Source: Bacteroidota bacterium
Lineage (GTDB): Bacteria > Bacteroidota > Bacteroidia > AKYH767-A > OLB10
DNA length: 64,000 bases
Reading direction: 5' to 3'
Assembly: GCA_016714535.1 (NCBI GenBank)
Contig: JADKDR010000013.1
Coordinates: 100,141 to 164,140, forward strand
Program-made: the position numbers and the translations under genes
The notes under the pieces: generated by a model
Database searches by the model: none
Seen by the model: the letters and a program-made list of their open reading frames with translations, nothing else
Told to the model about the DNA's origin: nothing
Part shown: one piece after another, positions 1 to 9,478 of the stretch
How positions within the stretch are numbered: position 1 is the stretch's first letter
Layout: each line of letters opens with the position of its first letter

Positions 1-979
1 CACAGTTTAGCGATTCGCCTCCACCTTCTCATTTATCAATTAAGCAAAAGGTAAACAGCATTAATCCTTTTAATTGGATACGAGTTGGCCTGGAGCTAAA
101 AAAACTGAACCCTGATTTATTGATATTCAAATTCTGGCTTCCTTTTATGGGTCCTTGTTTTGGTACCATTGGTCGCATTGTGAAATGCAACAAAAAAACA
201 ACCATTGTAACCATACTGGATAATGTAATTCCTCATGAACCACGACCGGGTGATGTTATGTTTACTAAATATTTTTTGAAGTGCAGCGATGCCTTTGTGG
301 CCATGAGCGAGTCAGTTCAAAAAGATTTAGGGAAATTTGAAAGTGAAAAATCTGTATTCTCAATCCACATCCATTGTTTGATAATTTTGGTGATGCAGTT
401 AGTAAGAATGAGGCAAAACAATTTTTAGGATTAGATGCTAATCAAAGCTATCTTCTGTTTTTTGGTTTCATCAGAGATTATAAAGGGCTCGACCTGTTAC
501 TTAATGCCATGGCAGATAAGAGGGTTATTCAAACAAATTGCAAACTTATAGTTGCCGGAGAATTTTATTCGGACAGTAAGCCATATCTGGAACTAATAGA
601 AAGACTTAACCTTACTGATAGAATAATTTTACGTACTGATTTTATCAGCGATGAGCAGGTCAAATATTTTTTCTGCGCAGCAGATTTGGTGGTGCAACCC
701 TATAAACATGCAACGCAAAGCGGAGTTACGCAAATTTGCTATCATTTTAATAAGCCCATGTTAGTTACCAATGTAGGTGGTTTGGCCGAAATTGTACCGA
801 ATAATAAAGCTGGTTACGTAACCCAAGTGGAGGTTGCCGAAATTGCAAAAGCCATTGCCCGGTTTTATGAAAACAGGGAAGAAGGTTTTTTTGTGGAAAA
901 TATTGAACAATTGAAGCATAGATTTAGCTGGAATGCGATGGTTATCAACATATTAAGGTTGGTTAAAAAAAATAGATGA
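1..979 (+). CDS. Glycosyltransferase family 4 (group 1), 5'-truncated and frameshifted
   Basis: Transfers a sugar from an activated donor in cell-surface polysaccharide or glycolipid synthesis; the acceptor cannot be told. The start lies before the window. The first part reads in frame 3 (LLIFKFWLPFMGP, then TILDNVIPHEPRPGD, typical of the N-terminal lobe). The second part, from about position 362, reads in frame 2 (NPHPLFDNFG, FFGFIRDYKGLDLLLNAM, then QSGVTQICYHFNKPMLVTNVGGLAEIV), which is the donor-binding GT-B C-lobe with its E/G-rich loop. One indel near 357-362 restores VFS-NPHPLFDNFG exactly as the family reads, so I treat it as one gene. The next gene has its own promoter. Confidence 0.8.
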
Positions 980-983
980 TTTG

Positions 984-1014
984 TATTGCACAGTCAAAAT
1001 AAAATATACATTTG
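984..1014 (+). promoter_or_regulatory. Bacteroidota promoter for the small lipoprotein
   Basis: TACATTTG (1007-1014) matches the -7 consensus TAnnTTTG. A TATTG at 984-988 lies 18 nt upstream, in the -33 position. Transcription would begin near 1020, leaving a leader of about 38 nt before the ATG at 1059. Confidence 0.6.
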
Positions 1015-1058
1015 CACCCGTTAAAAATTAAATTTAATTTAAATTAAAATCAAAAAAG

Positions 1059-1256
1059 ATGAAAAAATTAATTATCGCTTTCGCAGCAATCGCATTTCTT
1101 GCTTCATGTAAGAAGGAGTACACTTGTACTTGCAAAACTACATTGTTAGGAATAACAAGTTCTGCTTCAACTACTATTAAGGATACAAAGAAGAATGCTG
1201 AAGAAACTTGTGACAAAGGTGATCAAAGCGGATTGGTTGAATGTTCAATTGACTAA
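1059..1256 (+). CDS. Small lipoprotein, 65 aa
   Basis: Unknown function. The N-terminus is a lipoprotein signal: MKK, a hydrophobic run, then the lipobox LASC with the lipidated Cys at residue 17, followed by KKE. The mature part of about 49 residues is Thr/Lys rich and has four further Cys (YTCTCK, ETCDKG, VECSID), which could form two disulfides in the periplasm. It is monocistronic, with its own consensus promoter upstream and a perfect terminator 19 bp after the stop. Small Cys-containing lipoproteins like this are common in Bacteroidota; I cannot assign a family. Confidence 0.75.
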   Translation: MKKLIIAFAAIAFLASCKKEYTCTCKTTLLGITSSASTTIKDTKKNAEETCDKGDQSGLVECSID

Positions 1257-1274
1257 TCAACTGCAAAGTTTATG

Positions 1275-1304
1275 AAAAGGCCATCAGAAATGATGGCCTT
1301 TTTA
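1275..1304. terminator. Bidirectional intrinsic terminator
   Basis: A perfect 12-bp stem (1275-1286 with 1291-1302) closes a GAAA tetraloop. Each arm ends in A4/T4, so it has a U-run in both directions. It sits between the convergent lipoprotein gene and mutS2 and overlaps the mutS2 stop codon. Confidence 0.85.
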
Positions 1305-3400
1305 GTTCTTACCCTTGCCACTTACGTTAACCTCTGTTTCGGGAACAAGGTTTTGGGCCAGACACGAAGTTTTAAATCCATTAAATATTACCACTACTTT
1401 ATTACCTTCCATCGATTCAATTGTCCCTGCCACTCTTCCTCCTTTAAGCAAAACCCTTAGCCCGGGCTTCAGCATGTCCAAATATTTTTTATTTAAAACT
1501 GCTTCGGCTTTGGTTTCGGTTTTTTTGATTTCAGTTTTTTGCTGCCCAAATAGTCGCTGATACTTTTGTAATACAGCCTTTTTATCTTTAGTGCTTTTCC
1601 ATTCGTTAACAAACTTTACGATTAGGGCATCAAATTTTTTTACCAACGTTAATTCAGCTTCCTTAATTCGTTGTTCAAATTGTTTGCGTCCGGTTTCGCC
1701 CTGCTCAAGCAGTTTGTTGTATTTCTCCAACAACTCGTCCAATGCCTTTTCTGCATCAGATATTTCTTTGGCCTTACGGTCAACATAGTTTTTTTGCTCT
1801 TCTACTTCTCGAAGCATATTTTCGAGCAAGACATTTTGCTTTGGAATTTTTTTTCGAGCATTTTCGATAATAATTTTGTCGAGCCCGCTTCGTTCAGCTA
1901 CCAAAAAGGTATAACTGCTGCCGGGTTTTCCTACTGTAAGTTTGTATCGTGGCTCAAGTTTTTCTGGGTCAAACAACATGTTACCATTAATTAATCCTTC
2001 GGTTTTATCTGCCAGTATTTTAAGGTTTAAAAAATGGGTGGTAACTATACCAATGCATTTGTATTCATTTAGTTTTTCCAAAATGGCTTCGGCAAGTGCA
2101 CCACCAAGTTGCGGGTCGGTGCCAGTCCCCAATTCATCAATAATGAATAAACTTCCAGCATCGGCATACTGCAAAAAGTCGCGCATCTTTTGTAGTCGGG
2201 ATGAGTAGGTGCTCAATTCGTACTCAATACTTTGCGAATCGCCAATGTCTATCATTAACTTCGAAAAAATGCCAAAGGTGCTTTCGGGTTCACAACTTAC
2301 TAAGAAACCACTTTGCAGCATCAATTGCAACAAGGCAACAGTTTTCATGCAAACCGTTTTGCCACCTGCATTTGGACCGCTTATCACCAGTATCCGGTTT
2401 TTGTTTTTCAGATATAATGAAAATGGAATGGTTTGTTTTTTTATTTTTTTATTTTGCCAGTAGAGCAGGGGATGCACCGCTTGTTTTACATCTATCTGCG
2501 GGTCATTAACTATAACTGGTAATGAGGCATTAATATCCGTTGCATAGCGTGCTTTGGCTTGTATAAAATCAAACTGAAGCAAAATGTTGTAATATTCATT
2601 AATCCGGTAACGGTATCCCTGTAGTTCTTTTGTTAACGATTTCAGTATACGTTGAATTTCGTGGCGCTCTTCTTCTTCAAGTCCGGTAATGGCATTGTTA
2701 ATGGGAATAAGTTGCTCAGCCTCTAAATAAACTGTTTTACCAGTGGTGGATGTATCGTGAATAATGCCGGGAATTATTCGTTTATATTCGACATAGATGG
2801 CGATTACTCTGCGGCCATTGCGCATACTTTCCTCAGTTTCGCTGGTGTATCCGGCTTTCCGGTATTTGCCTAATAACGTAATGAATTGATGTTCTCCTTC
2901 GCTCCGCTTTTTAGACAAACTTCTTCTTATTGATGCAAGTTCTGGCGATGCATTACTTTTAATAATTCCATTGGTATCAAAAACTCTGAAAATAATTTCA
3001 ATAATTTCTTTTTCATAGGCTGAATTCTGAATGATGGTAGCTAACGTATGGTAGGCGGTGGTCCTTGAAGAAAAAAAGTGAAATATATCGCGGCAGGTAG
3101 CGGTTATAGCTGCAATATTTAAAACCGGGAAGCTGCTAATGTGGAGTTCTCAAGTTCAAGCAACTTGAGTTCGCGGTGAATATCTAAGTAGTTGTCAGAT
3201 GGAAACTGATCGCCATTAACAAGGAGCTTTTTAAATTCATTAACTAGCAAAAGATGGTGACAAATAAGATCGAAGTCGCTGATGGGCTGCACATCTGCTA
3301 TGCTTTGCATAGTGCGTTGCATTAAAGCATGGGTAGCACATTGCAATTTTATCTGCTGTAGCTCATCAATAAGTAAATTGGTTGGAGGGAATAACTGCAC
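1302..3400 (-). CDS. mutS2: MutS2-type DNA recombination/mismatch ATPase, frameshifted
   Basis: MutS2 is a MutS-family ATPase acting on branched or recombining DNA (and, in Bacillus, on collided ribosomes). Read from a GTG at 3400: an N-terminal region (SDFDLICHHLLLVNEFKKLL, then FPSDNYLDIHRELKLL), core clamp, Walker A GPNAGGKT, the STYSS signature, Walker B FIIDELGTGTDP, the H-loop TTHFLNLK, a long coiled coil and a short basic C-terminus. It stops after a KOW-like stretch with no Smr endonuclease domain. The frame breaks at 3121-3124, where an A4 run (T4 in the gene) should be A5; repair gives SRFLNIAAIT, aligning without gaps to relatives. Last gene of the leftward operon, starting 2 bp after the stop of the gene before it. 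Confidence 0.85.
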
Positions 3401-3402
3401 GT

Positions 3403-3612
3403 TTAATCCTGTTGCTTATCAGTTTTATAATACTTGCGCATTTCTACATCCTGCCGTTGTTGCCTGCGTCTGAAAAATAAAATTATTCCGATAAAAACAA
3501 AAGGTATAAACCAGGCGCCTTCCTGCCATGAACTTAAGAGTGTTTTATAAACACAAAGCAGTCCGGCAAAAAGTGCCAATCCAAGCCAGGAATATTCCCT
3601 AAATGGTTTCAT
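3403..3612 (-). CDS. Small two-TM membrane protein, 69 aa
   Basis: No family recognised. Two hydrophobic segments are visible (about residues 8-26, LGLALFAGLLCVYK, and 33-49, AWFIPFVFIGIILFF). They are followed by a very basic tail RRRQQRQDVEMRKYYKTDK that should stay in the cytoplasm by the positive-inside rule. The ATG abuts the lptC stop and the stop lies 2 bp before the mutS2 start, so it is translationally embedded in the operon. Confidence 0.7.
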   Translation of the reverse strand: MKPFREYSWLGLALFAGLLCVYKTLLSSWQEGAWFIPFVFIGIILFFRRRQQRQDVEMRKYYKTDKQQD

Positions 3613-4161
3613 TTATTTTTGAACGGCAAATATACCGGTAACCTTTTTAATTTTATAACGTGTAAAATCTTCATTTGCTTCCAAACCATCTCCTTCAATA
3701 ATTTCCTCTCCGGTGGTTATTTTTACATGCTTATCGCTGTAAAAGCTCGATGTATTCTCATCCCAAACCAACCTTTCGGTTTCCAACATATCACCTTTCT
3801 TATTTATTACCACCACTTTGTTTCGGGCTTCCATTTTCTTCTCACGTTCATAGCGTATTGCATAATTGGCCGTAAGTGTACTCATCACATTGAGGCTGTC
3901 GTCAAAAAATTCCATTTTTACACCATTAGGCATTTCAAGGTATGGAATTTCGCGATTCAGGTAGTTATTCATTAACGGTGATGCTATACGTGCTTTAAGC
4001 AGCGAAGAGTCGTTGTAGTCAATGATAATATCAACCGCGGTCTCAGTTGGCAGGCTATCAATTGGGGTGCTTATTTCTACTTTAGCTACATCGTCCTTGC
4101 AGCTATGAAGTAAAGTGAGGCTCAACCAAAACAAGTAGATATTTAATTTTTGCAGGCTCAT
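3613..4161 (-). CDS. lptC: LptC, periplasmic LPS-export protein
   Basis: LptC links the LptB2FG inner-membrane ABC transporter to the periplasmic bridge that carries lipopolysaccharide outward. The 182-aa product has a lipoprotein signal with lipobox LLHSC (Cys at residue 21), unlike the N-terminal TM helix of the proteobacterial protein but usual for Bacteroidota. The rest is a repeated beta-strand jelly-roll of the OstA/LptC type: MEFFDDSLNVMSTLTANYAI, NKVVVINKKGDMLETERLVWDE, SFYSDKHVKITTGEEIIEGDGLEAN, which is the classic LptC C-terminal pattern. It lies between an outer-membrane barrel gene and a small membrane protein, as in other Bacteroidota. Confidence 0.85.
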   Translation of the reverse strand: MSLQKLNIYLFWLSLTLLHSCKDDVAKVEISTPIDSLPTETAVDIIIDYNDSSLLKARIASPLMNNYLNREIPYLEMPNGVKMEFFDDSLNVMSTLTANYAIRYEREKKMEARNKVVVINKKGDMLETERLVWDENTSSFYSDKHVKITTGEEIIEGDGLEANEDFTRYKIKKVTGIFAVQK

Positions 4162-4170
4162 AGCAAGTTA

Positions 4171-5532
4171 TTAGTCGTACTTACGCGGATTAAACCAACG
4201 CTCACATAAGTTAACTCCTATATGGAAACGAAAATATTTTTCCTGTACCAGATTGTTTTGGGTGGTTCCCCTTTGTCCAAACTCAAAAGCCAGGTTGATG
4301 CGCGAAAAACTAGTAGCATATGCTGCAGTTACTGCATCTTTCTTTATAGGAAGCCCAATGCCAATGGTTAAGGTATAATCATCAATTGGTTGATTATTGA
4401 ACCTGAACATGCTTTGTGTGTAACGACCGCCAATGCGATATGCAATCCTTTGATGGTAACGCGTTGAATTGTACTTGGGCACAAATTCGAAACCTGCCGA
4501 AACCCGGGTCGAATTAGATAACTTATCACTAATGCCAAATGCATCTAGTTTGCTCCAATCTTGAATGCTATAGTCGACCATAAAATTCCAAAGCAAAGGG
4601 TCGCGCAAACTAAATCCGAAACGATAAGAAGGAGGCAAGGTGGTATTGCCAGTAACCGGAGGCGAATAGCTTACAGTGTCAAAAATAGTAATGCTGCCAT
4701 CTAATTCCGTATAGGTTTGCACTACACGGTCATTGGTACTTTTTACCTTTGCCCCAAGGCTTGACGCTGCTGATAATGAAAAGGAAAAGTGCTTTTTTAT
4801 AACCTGGTATCGAGGTATCGTATCTTTTGGCCCCGAAGGTTTTTCTCGTTTTCGCTTAGTGTAACTTAGTAGGGTATCGTTGTTGTAAATTATTCCCGCA
4901 TCAAATAAAAAATCGCCAATAGAAGAGTTGCTTATATCTCTGCTAAAAACAAGTGATCGTGTTTCATAACTAGTGCTATGAAGTTTTTGTAAGGAGCCAA
5001 ATAAATAAGATGCATTGGCACCAATATGCAAATTACGTAGCGGTCGAAATCCGGATCCAATAAAGAAGCGACTTAAACTTCCCGTGCCTTCATAGGTTTG
5101 TATGGCTTTATTGCCTTGGGGGTCAATGCTATAATATTTCAGGTTGTAACCTCTGGCGCTGTAGGGTATAAGTCCAAAGCTTGCTCCAATGTTATGTTTG
5201 CGGCTTACCGGAAATCCAATAGCAAAGTAATTGAATGCGGCATCGCTCTTTAAGGTTTTTTTATTGTAAGTGCTTAAGCCTGTAAGGCTTGTATTTAGTG
5301 CAGCGTCAACCAATGTAATTTTCATGGCCGAAAGACTGGCAGGGTTTAGAAAATTCATTTGCAACGAATCACACATAGCACTGCCTGCGCCCCCATAGCC
5401 CAATTGTGCAGCATAGCCGTTAAATTGCAATTCGCCTATACCAAATCGTGAATATGGAGATACGGTGCCTACCTGCCCCTCTGCTTTTGTTACAATTAAA
5501 AGTAATAAAGCACCAACTATTATTTTTTGCAT
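4171..5532 (-). CDS. Outer-membrane beta-barrel protein, 453 aa
   Basis: Likely an outer-membrane barrel of the Bacteroidota OmpP1/FadL-like kind; ligand unknown. After a signal peptide ending EGQ come VSPYSRFGIGELQFNGYAAQLGYGG and MNFLNPASLSAM, the conserved N-terminal plug region (YSRFGIG, NPAS). Amphipathic strands follow (KHNIGASFGLIPYSARGYNLKY, RFGFSLRDPLLWNFMVDYS), ending near LAFEFGQRG and IGVNL. The ATG at 5532 overlaps the coaX stop as TGATG, so translation is coupled; a TTG one codon upstream is less likely. The coaX - barrel - lptC order recurs in Bacteroidota and hints at a role in envelope assembly. Confidence 0.75.
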   Translation of the reverse strand: MQKIIVGALLLLIVTKAEGQVGTVSPYSRFGIGELQFNGYAAQLGYGGAGSAMCDSLQMNFLNPASLSAMKITLVDAALNTSLTGLSTYNKKTLKSDAAFNYFAIGFPVSRKHNIGASFGLIPYSARGYNLKYYSIDPQGNKAIQTYEGTGSLSRFFIGSGFRPLRNLHIGANASYLFGSLQKLHSTSYETRSLVFSRDISNSSIGDFLFDAGIIYNNDTLLSYTKRKREKPSGPKDTIPRYQVIKKHFSFSLSAASSLGAKVKSTNDRVVQTYTELDGSITIFDTVSYSPPVTGNTTLPPSYRFGFSLRDPLLWNFMVDYSIQDWSKLDAFGISDKLSNSTRVSAGFEFVPKYNSTRYHQRIAYRIGGRYTQSMFRFNNQPIDDYTLTIGIGLPIKKDAVTAAYATSFSRINLAFEFGQRGTTQNNLVQEKYFRFHIGVNLCERWFNPRKYD

Positions 5533-6260
5533 CAACTGTTTAATTTTAAGATTTGATATAAGCCCTGCAATGTAAAATCGCGGGCAGCAAATGTAAAATT
5601 GATTTGCTGTGAAAAAAAACGCAGATCGCCTCCTGTTATTATAGTTATCAGATTTGGGAATTTCTGTTTATACCTGGCAATTATTGCTTCTACTTCCAAT
5701 ATAATGGCAAGTTCAACTCCTGTATTTAAGCATGCTTCGGTGCTGGTTCCAATTAATTTGTTCGTGTTTATTTTTTTCGGAATAAATTCAATTAAAGGTA
5801 ACTTTCCTGTAAAATGATTTAAAGCTTTGTACCGCATGCGTATTCCGGGATGAATGGAGCCACCACAATAGCTCTTGTTTTTTTCGAGCAAATCAAATTT
5901 GATGCATGTGCCAGCATCTACTACCAATACATTGCCTGCAAGTTGCGAAGCGGCAGCAATGTTTGCTATGCGGTCTTTACCTAGCGTGTTTGGGGTTTTA
6001 TATTTATTTACAAAAGGGAGTCTACTCTTAATATCCAATACATGGGTAGGGTAGTTGGATTGAAGAAACTTGATAAACCTGCCATCGTCTGATCTGACGC
6101 TGCAATAAATAGTTGATTCAATTTTTGATATGCTTTGAATATAGTTTGTTAGTAACTTATAATCAAAATCAATCAGCTTAATACTTCCGTATCGCTTTCC
6201 ACTTTTATTGAACAAGGCCAATTTTACATGCGTGTTGCCGGCATCTATTACTAAGTGCAT
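5532..6260 (-). CDS. coaX: Type III pantothenate kinase
   Basis: Catalyses ATP-dependent phosphorylation of pantothenate, the first step of coenzyme A synthesis; cytoplasmic. The 242-aa protein has the ASKHA-fold phosphate loop DAGNTHVKLALF at residues 6-17, the central GKDRIANIAAAS, the second motif VVDAGTCIKFDLL and the GGSIHPGIRMR loop, all diagnostic of CoaX. Near the C-terminus IITGGD matches the adenosine motif. The length is normal. It starts 5 bp after the YigZ-like gene and overlaps the next gene by one base. Confidence 0.93.
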   Translation of the reverse strand: MHLVIDAGNTHVKLALFNKSGKRYGSIKLIDFDYKLLTNYIQSISKIESTIYCSVRSDDGRFIKFLQSNYPTHVLDIKSRLPFVNKYKTPNTLGKDRIANIAAASQLAGNVLVVDAGTCIKFDLLEKNKSYCGGSIHPGIRMRYKALNHFTGKLPLIEFIPKKINTNKLIGTSTEACLNTGVELAIILEVEAIIARYKQKFPNLITIITGGDLRFFSQQINFTFAARDFTLQGLYQILKLNS

Positions 6261-6265
6261 ACTTG

Positions 6266-6883
6266 CTAGGTGTATAAGAAGTTTAGCTTGCCGTTAAATA
6301 AATAGTTCTGCTGAAAGTCATCAATCAGGGCGTTTTCATTTTTACGGCCAACGGTAAAAGTAAGGCAGCAATCTTCTTCCATTTTATTTGAAGTAATAGT
6401 TGCATTATAATTTTTCAGTCTACGCATTACTTCATTCATTAGCTCATAGCTAAATTGAATGGTGTAGTTTGCTGTAATCTCTTTATTAATAATGGTAGCA
6501 CTTGTAATCGCATCGGTTGCAGCTTCTTTGTAAGCATGAATGAGGCCCTGCACGCCCAGCAAAGTGCCTCCAAAATATCGAACCACAATGATTGCACAAT
6601 CTGTAAGGTCTTTACTAAGTAATTGGTTTAGTATGGGCTTTCCGGCAGTTCCTGTTGGTTCGCCATCGTCATTTATTTTATACAGGGCTCTTGAAGGTGT
6701 CAACCTCCATGCATAGCAATGATGATTTGCTTTGGCGTGTATTTCTTTAATTTCGCTAAGTGATTGTTTAAAATCAAGTTCTGTTTTAATAGGGAACAAA
6801 TAACTCATAAACTTACTTCCACGGTCTCGAAACAAGCCTTCTGTGCTGCTTTCTATAGTATTGTAAGTTTCGTCAAAGAGCAT
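6266..6883 (-). CDS. YigZ/IMPACT family protein
   Basis: Member of the conserved UPF0029 (IMPACT/YigZ) family, thought to act in translation-related regulation; the biochemical role in bacteria is unsettled. The 205-aa reading starts at ATG 6883 (MLFDETYNTIESSTEG), matching the family N-terminus; a TTG further upstream would add 13 unlike residues. The core motif block is clear: RGSKFMSYLFPI, HHCYAWRL, NDDGEPTGTAGKPIL and VVRYFGGTLLGVQGLIHAYKEAA, followed by the C-terminal DUF1949-like part. First gene of the leftward operon; upstream is a divergent region shared with yidC. Confidence 0.88.
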   Translation of the reverse strand: MLFDETYNTIESSTEGLFRDRGSKFMSYLFPIKTELDFKQSLSEIKEIHAKANHHCYAWRLTPSRALYKINDDGEPTGTAGKPILNQLLSKDLTDCAIIVVRYFGGTLLGVQGLIHAYKEAATDAITSATIINKEITANYTIQFSYELMNEVMRRLKNYNATITSNKMEEDCCLTFTVGRKNENALIDDFQQNYLFNGKLNFLYT

Positions 6884-6952
6884 GAATAAGTTAAAATTAT
6901 GTTCGCTTTTTTCAATTGACAATTATATGACAATTGATGGAATCGGTCAATG

Positions 6953-7030
6953 TATATTTGTGTCAGATTTTAAGGGGTTAAGATTGAATTTAGTCCAAAT
7001 GCGCCACTGCCAGGTGGCGCTTTGGCATTT
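6953..7030 (+). ncRNA. Candidate small RNA or attenuated yidC leader
   Basis: TATATTTG (6953-6960) fits the -7 consensus, with a TTG 16 nt upstream (a slightly short gap). About 35 nt downstream lies a strong hairpin: CCAAA(T)GCGCCAC at 6995-7007 pairs with GTGGCGCTTTGG at 7014-7025 around a 6-nt loop, with one bulged T, followed by CATTTT. This would give an RNA of about 60 nt, or a leader whose read-through enters yidC. The T-run is weak, so termination is uncertain. Confidence 0.35.
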
Positions 7031-7084
7031 TAAGTATATCCTGTCATAACCTATTCTTTTTTAAAATTACTGTACATCTTCTGA

Positions 7085-7092
7085 TATATTTG
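7085..7092 (+). promoter_or_regulatory. -7 element of the yidC promoter
   Basis: TATATTTG followed by CAG is a perfect TAnnTTTG, 25 bp before the yidC ATG, giving a very short leader. No good TTG is present at the -33 position. Confidence 0.5.
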
Positions 7093-7117
7093 CAGCCCCA
7101 AATTTTACTAAATAAGA

Positions 7118-8977
7118 ATGGACAGGAATACCATCATTGGTTTTGTTTTGATAATTGTTGTACTTATTGGATACACCTATTATAATCAACCTACAGAAGA
7201 AGAACAGGAAGCCTATCGCGGGCAGCAGGACTCAATAGCAAGTTTTGCAAAGAGAAAGGCAAATGATAGTTTGGCCAATCAAGTGGTAGTCAATAAGGTT
7301 GATTCCAACGTTATATCATCATCTGATAGCGTTGTGGCTGATCAAAACCTTTCTCAATTTGGCGCGTTTGCAACCTCGTCAACAGGTCAAGCCAAAGACA
7401 TCGTAATCGAAAATGAAAAAATAATTGTTACCTTAACTACCAAAGGTGGATATGTAAAGCAAGTAGAGCTAAAGAATACCAAGACCTATGATGGTAAGCC
7501 ACTCTACCTGTATGAAAAGGATTCTACAGCTACAGGAATTAATTTTTTTAGCGAGAACAGAAGTATTAATACCACCGATTTGTTTTTTGCACCCCAAGGT
7601 CCCGGGTTTGCTGTTGAAGGAAATGCAAGCAAGACCCTGGTTTTGCGAATAGATGCTGGTAATAATCGATCAATCGATTATGAATATTCTCTTGCAGGAA
7701 ATAGTTATGAATTGAAGTACAGTATCAGGATGAATAACATGCAAAGCCTGATAGCTGCCAACACCTCCTATCTCGAAATGGATTGGAATGCAACGCTGCC
7801 GCGCCTTGAGCGCAAAGCCAAAGGAGAGAGGCAGTATTCGACCATCAACTATGTTTACTCAAATGGCGAAAACGATTACCTTTCTGAAACAGAAGACGAA
7901 AAAGAAAGCTTGAATGAAAAAATAAAGTGGATTTCGTTTAAGCAGCATTTTTTTTCAAGCATTTTATATGCTGAGAAATCTTTTGAAAATGCGCAAGTTG
8001 CAACCTATACTGACTTTGAAAGCGAAGACAAAGTGCGCACGATGAAAGCCAACATGCGTATTCCTTATAACCGCAAGCCAGACGAGTCGTTTGCGATGGC
8101 CTATTACTTTGGGCCCAATCATTACAGCACCTTAAAATCATTTGACCGCGATTATGAAAAGTCAATACAACTCGGTTGGGGAATTTTAGGTTGGATAAAC
8201 CGATTTATTGTAATCCCTGTTTTTAATTGGCTGAAAAATTTTGGCTTAAGTTTTGGCATCGTCATTTTGGTATTAACCATCATTATCAAATTAATATTGC
8301 TTCCTCTTAACTACAGAGCATACTTGTCGAGTGCCAAGATGCGAGTATTACAGCCGGAAGTAACCGAGTTGCAAAGTAAGTTTAAAGAAGAGCCATTGAA
8401 AATGCAACAGGAAATGATGGGGTTGTATCGCAAAGCCGGTGTAAGTCCATTAGGTGGTTGCTGGCCCATGCTCTTGCAAATGCCCATTCTCTTCGCCATG
8501 CTACGGTTTTTTCCTGCTTCGTTCGAGTTAAGACAGGAAGCTTTCTTGTGGGCACGAGATTTATCTACCTATGATAGCATTTTTGATTTAGGATTTAATA
8601 TACCGGGTTATGGCGATCATGTAAGTTTGTGGACAATACTTATGACACTATCCACTTTATTATTTACCTATTACAATTCGCAACAGCTTAATACCAGTGC
8701 CAACCCGGCCATGAAATACATGATGTACCTGATGCCATTAATTTTCCTCGGTTTTTTGAATGACTTTCCTGCAGGGCTTAACTATTATTATTTCCTTGGA
8801 AATATTATTTCCATTGCCACCCAGTTTTTGTTTAAGGGTATGGTGAATCATGATGCCATTATTGCTAAAATCGAAGCGAATAAAAAGAAACCGCAATCTC
8901 AAAAGAAATCAGGTTTTCAGGAAAGGTTGGAGAAAATGGCTCGCGAAAGAGGGTATCAACCACCAAAGAAAAAATAA
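7118..8977 (+). CDS. yidC: Membrane protein insertase YidC
   Basis: Inserts and folds inner-membrane proteins, alone or with SecYEG. The 619-aa protein starts with an anchor helix (FVLIIVVLIGYTYYN). A large periplasmic beta-sandwich domain follows (about 60-350, including KIIVTLTTKGGYVKQVELKNT). Then comes the five-helix insertase core: IVILVLTIIIKLILLPLNYRA with the conserved hydrophilic-groove Arg, the cytoplasmic coiled loop ending LYRKAGVSPLGGCWPMLLQMPILFAM, and TMs at about 500-590. The basic tail (KKKPQSQKKSG) fits ribosome contact. Length and order are normal for Bacteroidota. A lipoprotein gene follows after 3 bp. Confidence 0.96.
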   Translation: MDRNTIIGFVLIIVVLIGYTYYNQPTEEEQEAYRGQQDSIASFAKRKANDSLANQVVVNKVDSNVISSSDSVVADQNLSQFGAFATSSTGQAKDIVIENEKIIVTLTTKGGYVKQVELKNTKTYDGKPLYLYEKDSTATGINFFSENRSINTTDLFFAPQGPGFAVEGNASKTLVLRIDAGNNRSIDYEYSLAGNSYELKYSIRMNNMQSLIAANTSYLEMDWNATLPRLERKAKGERQYSTINYVYSNGENDYLSETEDEKESLNEKIKWISFKQHFFSSILYAEKSFENAQVATYTDFESEDKVRTMKANMRIPYNRKPDESFAMAYYFGPNHYSTLKSFDRDYEKSIQLGWGILGWINRFIVIPVFNWLKNFGLSFGIVILVLTIIIKLILLPLNYRAYLSSAKMRVLQPEVTELQSKFKEEPLKMQQEMMGLYRKAGVSPLGGCWPMLLQMPILFAMLRFFPASFELRQEAFLWARDLSTYDSIFDLGFNIPGYGDHVSLWTILMTLSTLLFTYYNSQQLNTSANPAMKYMMYLMPLIFLGFLNDFPAGLNYYYFLGNIISIATQFLFKGMVNHDAIIAKIEANKKKPQSQKKSGFQERLEKMARERGYQPPKKK

Positions 8978-8980
8978 CAA

Positions 8981-9478
8981 ATGAAACGGTATATTACTTT
9001 TATTAGTTGCCTTCTGCTAATAGTGTTTGTCTGCTGCAAGCCAAAGAAGGAAGTTGCAGCTGCAACTTCAGTTGATTATAGCGATTCCATATTTTTGATT
9101 ATAGATAAAAGCCCTTGCTTTGGCGCTTGTCCAACGTATAAGATGATTATTTATAATAATGGATATGCCACCATGCGGGCATCTAAAAATGTTCCACAAG
9201 TGGGAAACTTTAACCGCAGATTTAGCCCGCAAGAGATTGAGCAACTAAGTAAGAAAATTGAAGAGATTCGATTTTTTGATTTAAAAGATGAGTACAACGA
9301 CACCTTGATTATGGATTTACCATTTACCACCATTGCTGCGCATAGGCGTGGTGCGGTAAAAAGTATTTTATGCAGATTTGAAATACCTGACCCACTTAAC
9401 AATTTTGTTATGTCCTTTGATACGCTTATTGGTAGTCCGGTGTGGAAGCTTATGAAATCGCCATTTGGTGACGATTAG
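8981..9478 (+). CDS. DUF6438 lipoprotein
   Basis: Function unknown. The N-terminus (MKRYITFISCLLLIVFVCCKPKK) is a lipoprotein signal with Cys at 18 or 19. The mature part carries the DUF6438 hallmark PCFGACPTYKMIIYNNG, where two Cys flank a short loop, followed by a strand-rich region and the family's IRFFDLKDEY block. It is co-transcribed with yidC (3-bp gap) and meets the next gene tail to tail with no spacer. Confidence 0.75.
   Translation: MKRYITFISCLLLIVFVCCKPKKEVAAATSVDYSDSIFLIIDKSPCFGACPTYKMIIYNNGYATMRASKNVPQVGNFNRRFSPQEIEQLSKKIEEIRFFDLKDEYNDTLIMDLPFTTIAAHRRGAVKSILCRFEIPDPLNNFVMSFDTLIGSPVWKLMKSPFGDD

Noticed and set aside
1272..1460. Short plus-strand ORF after the lipoprotein
   Set aside because: It starts in the terminator stem and runs antisense to mutS2.
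7001..7020. tRNA-like or REP element at the GCGCCAC hairpin
   Set aside because: A single stem with a 6-nt loop; no cloverleaf, no CCA end and no second copy in the window.
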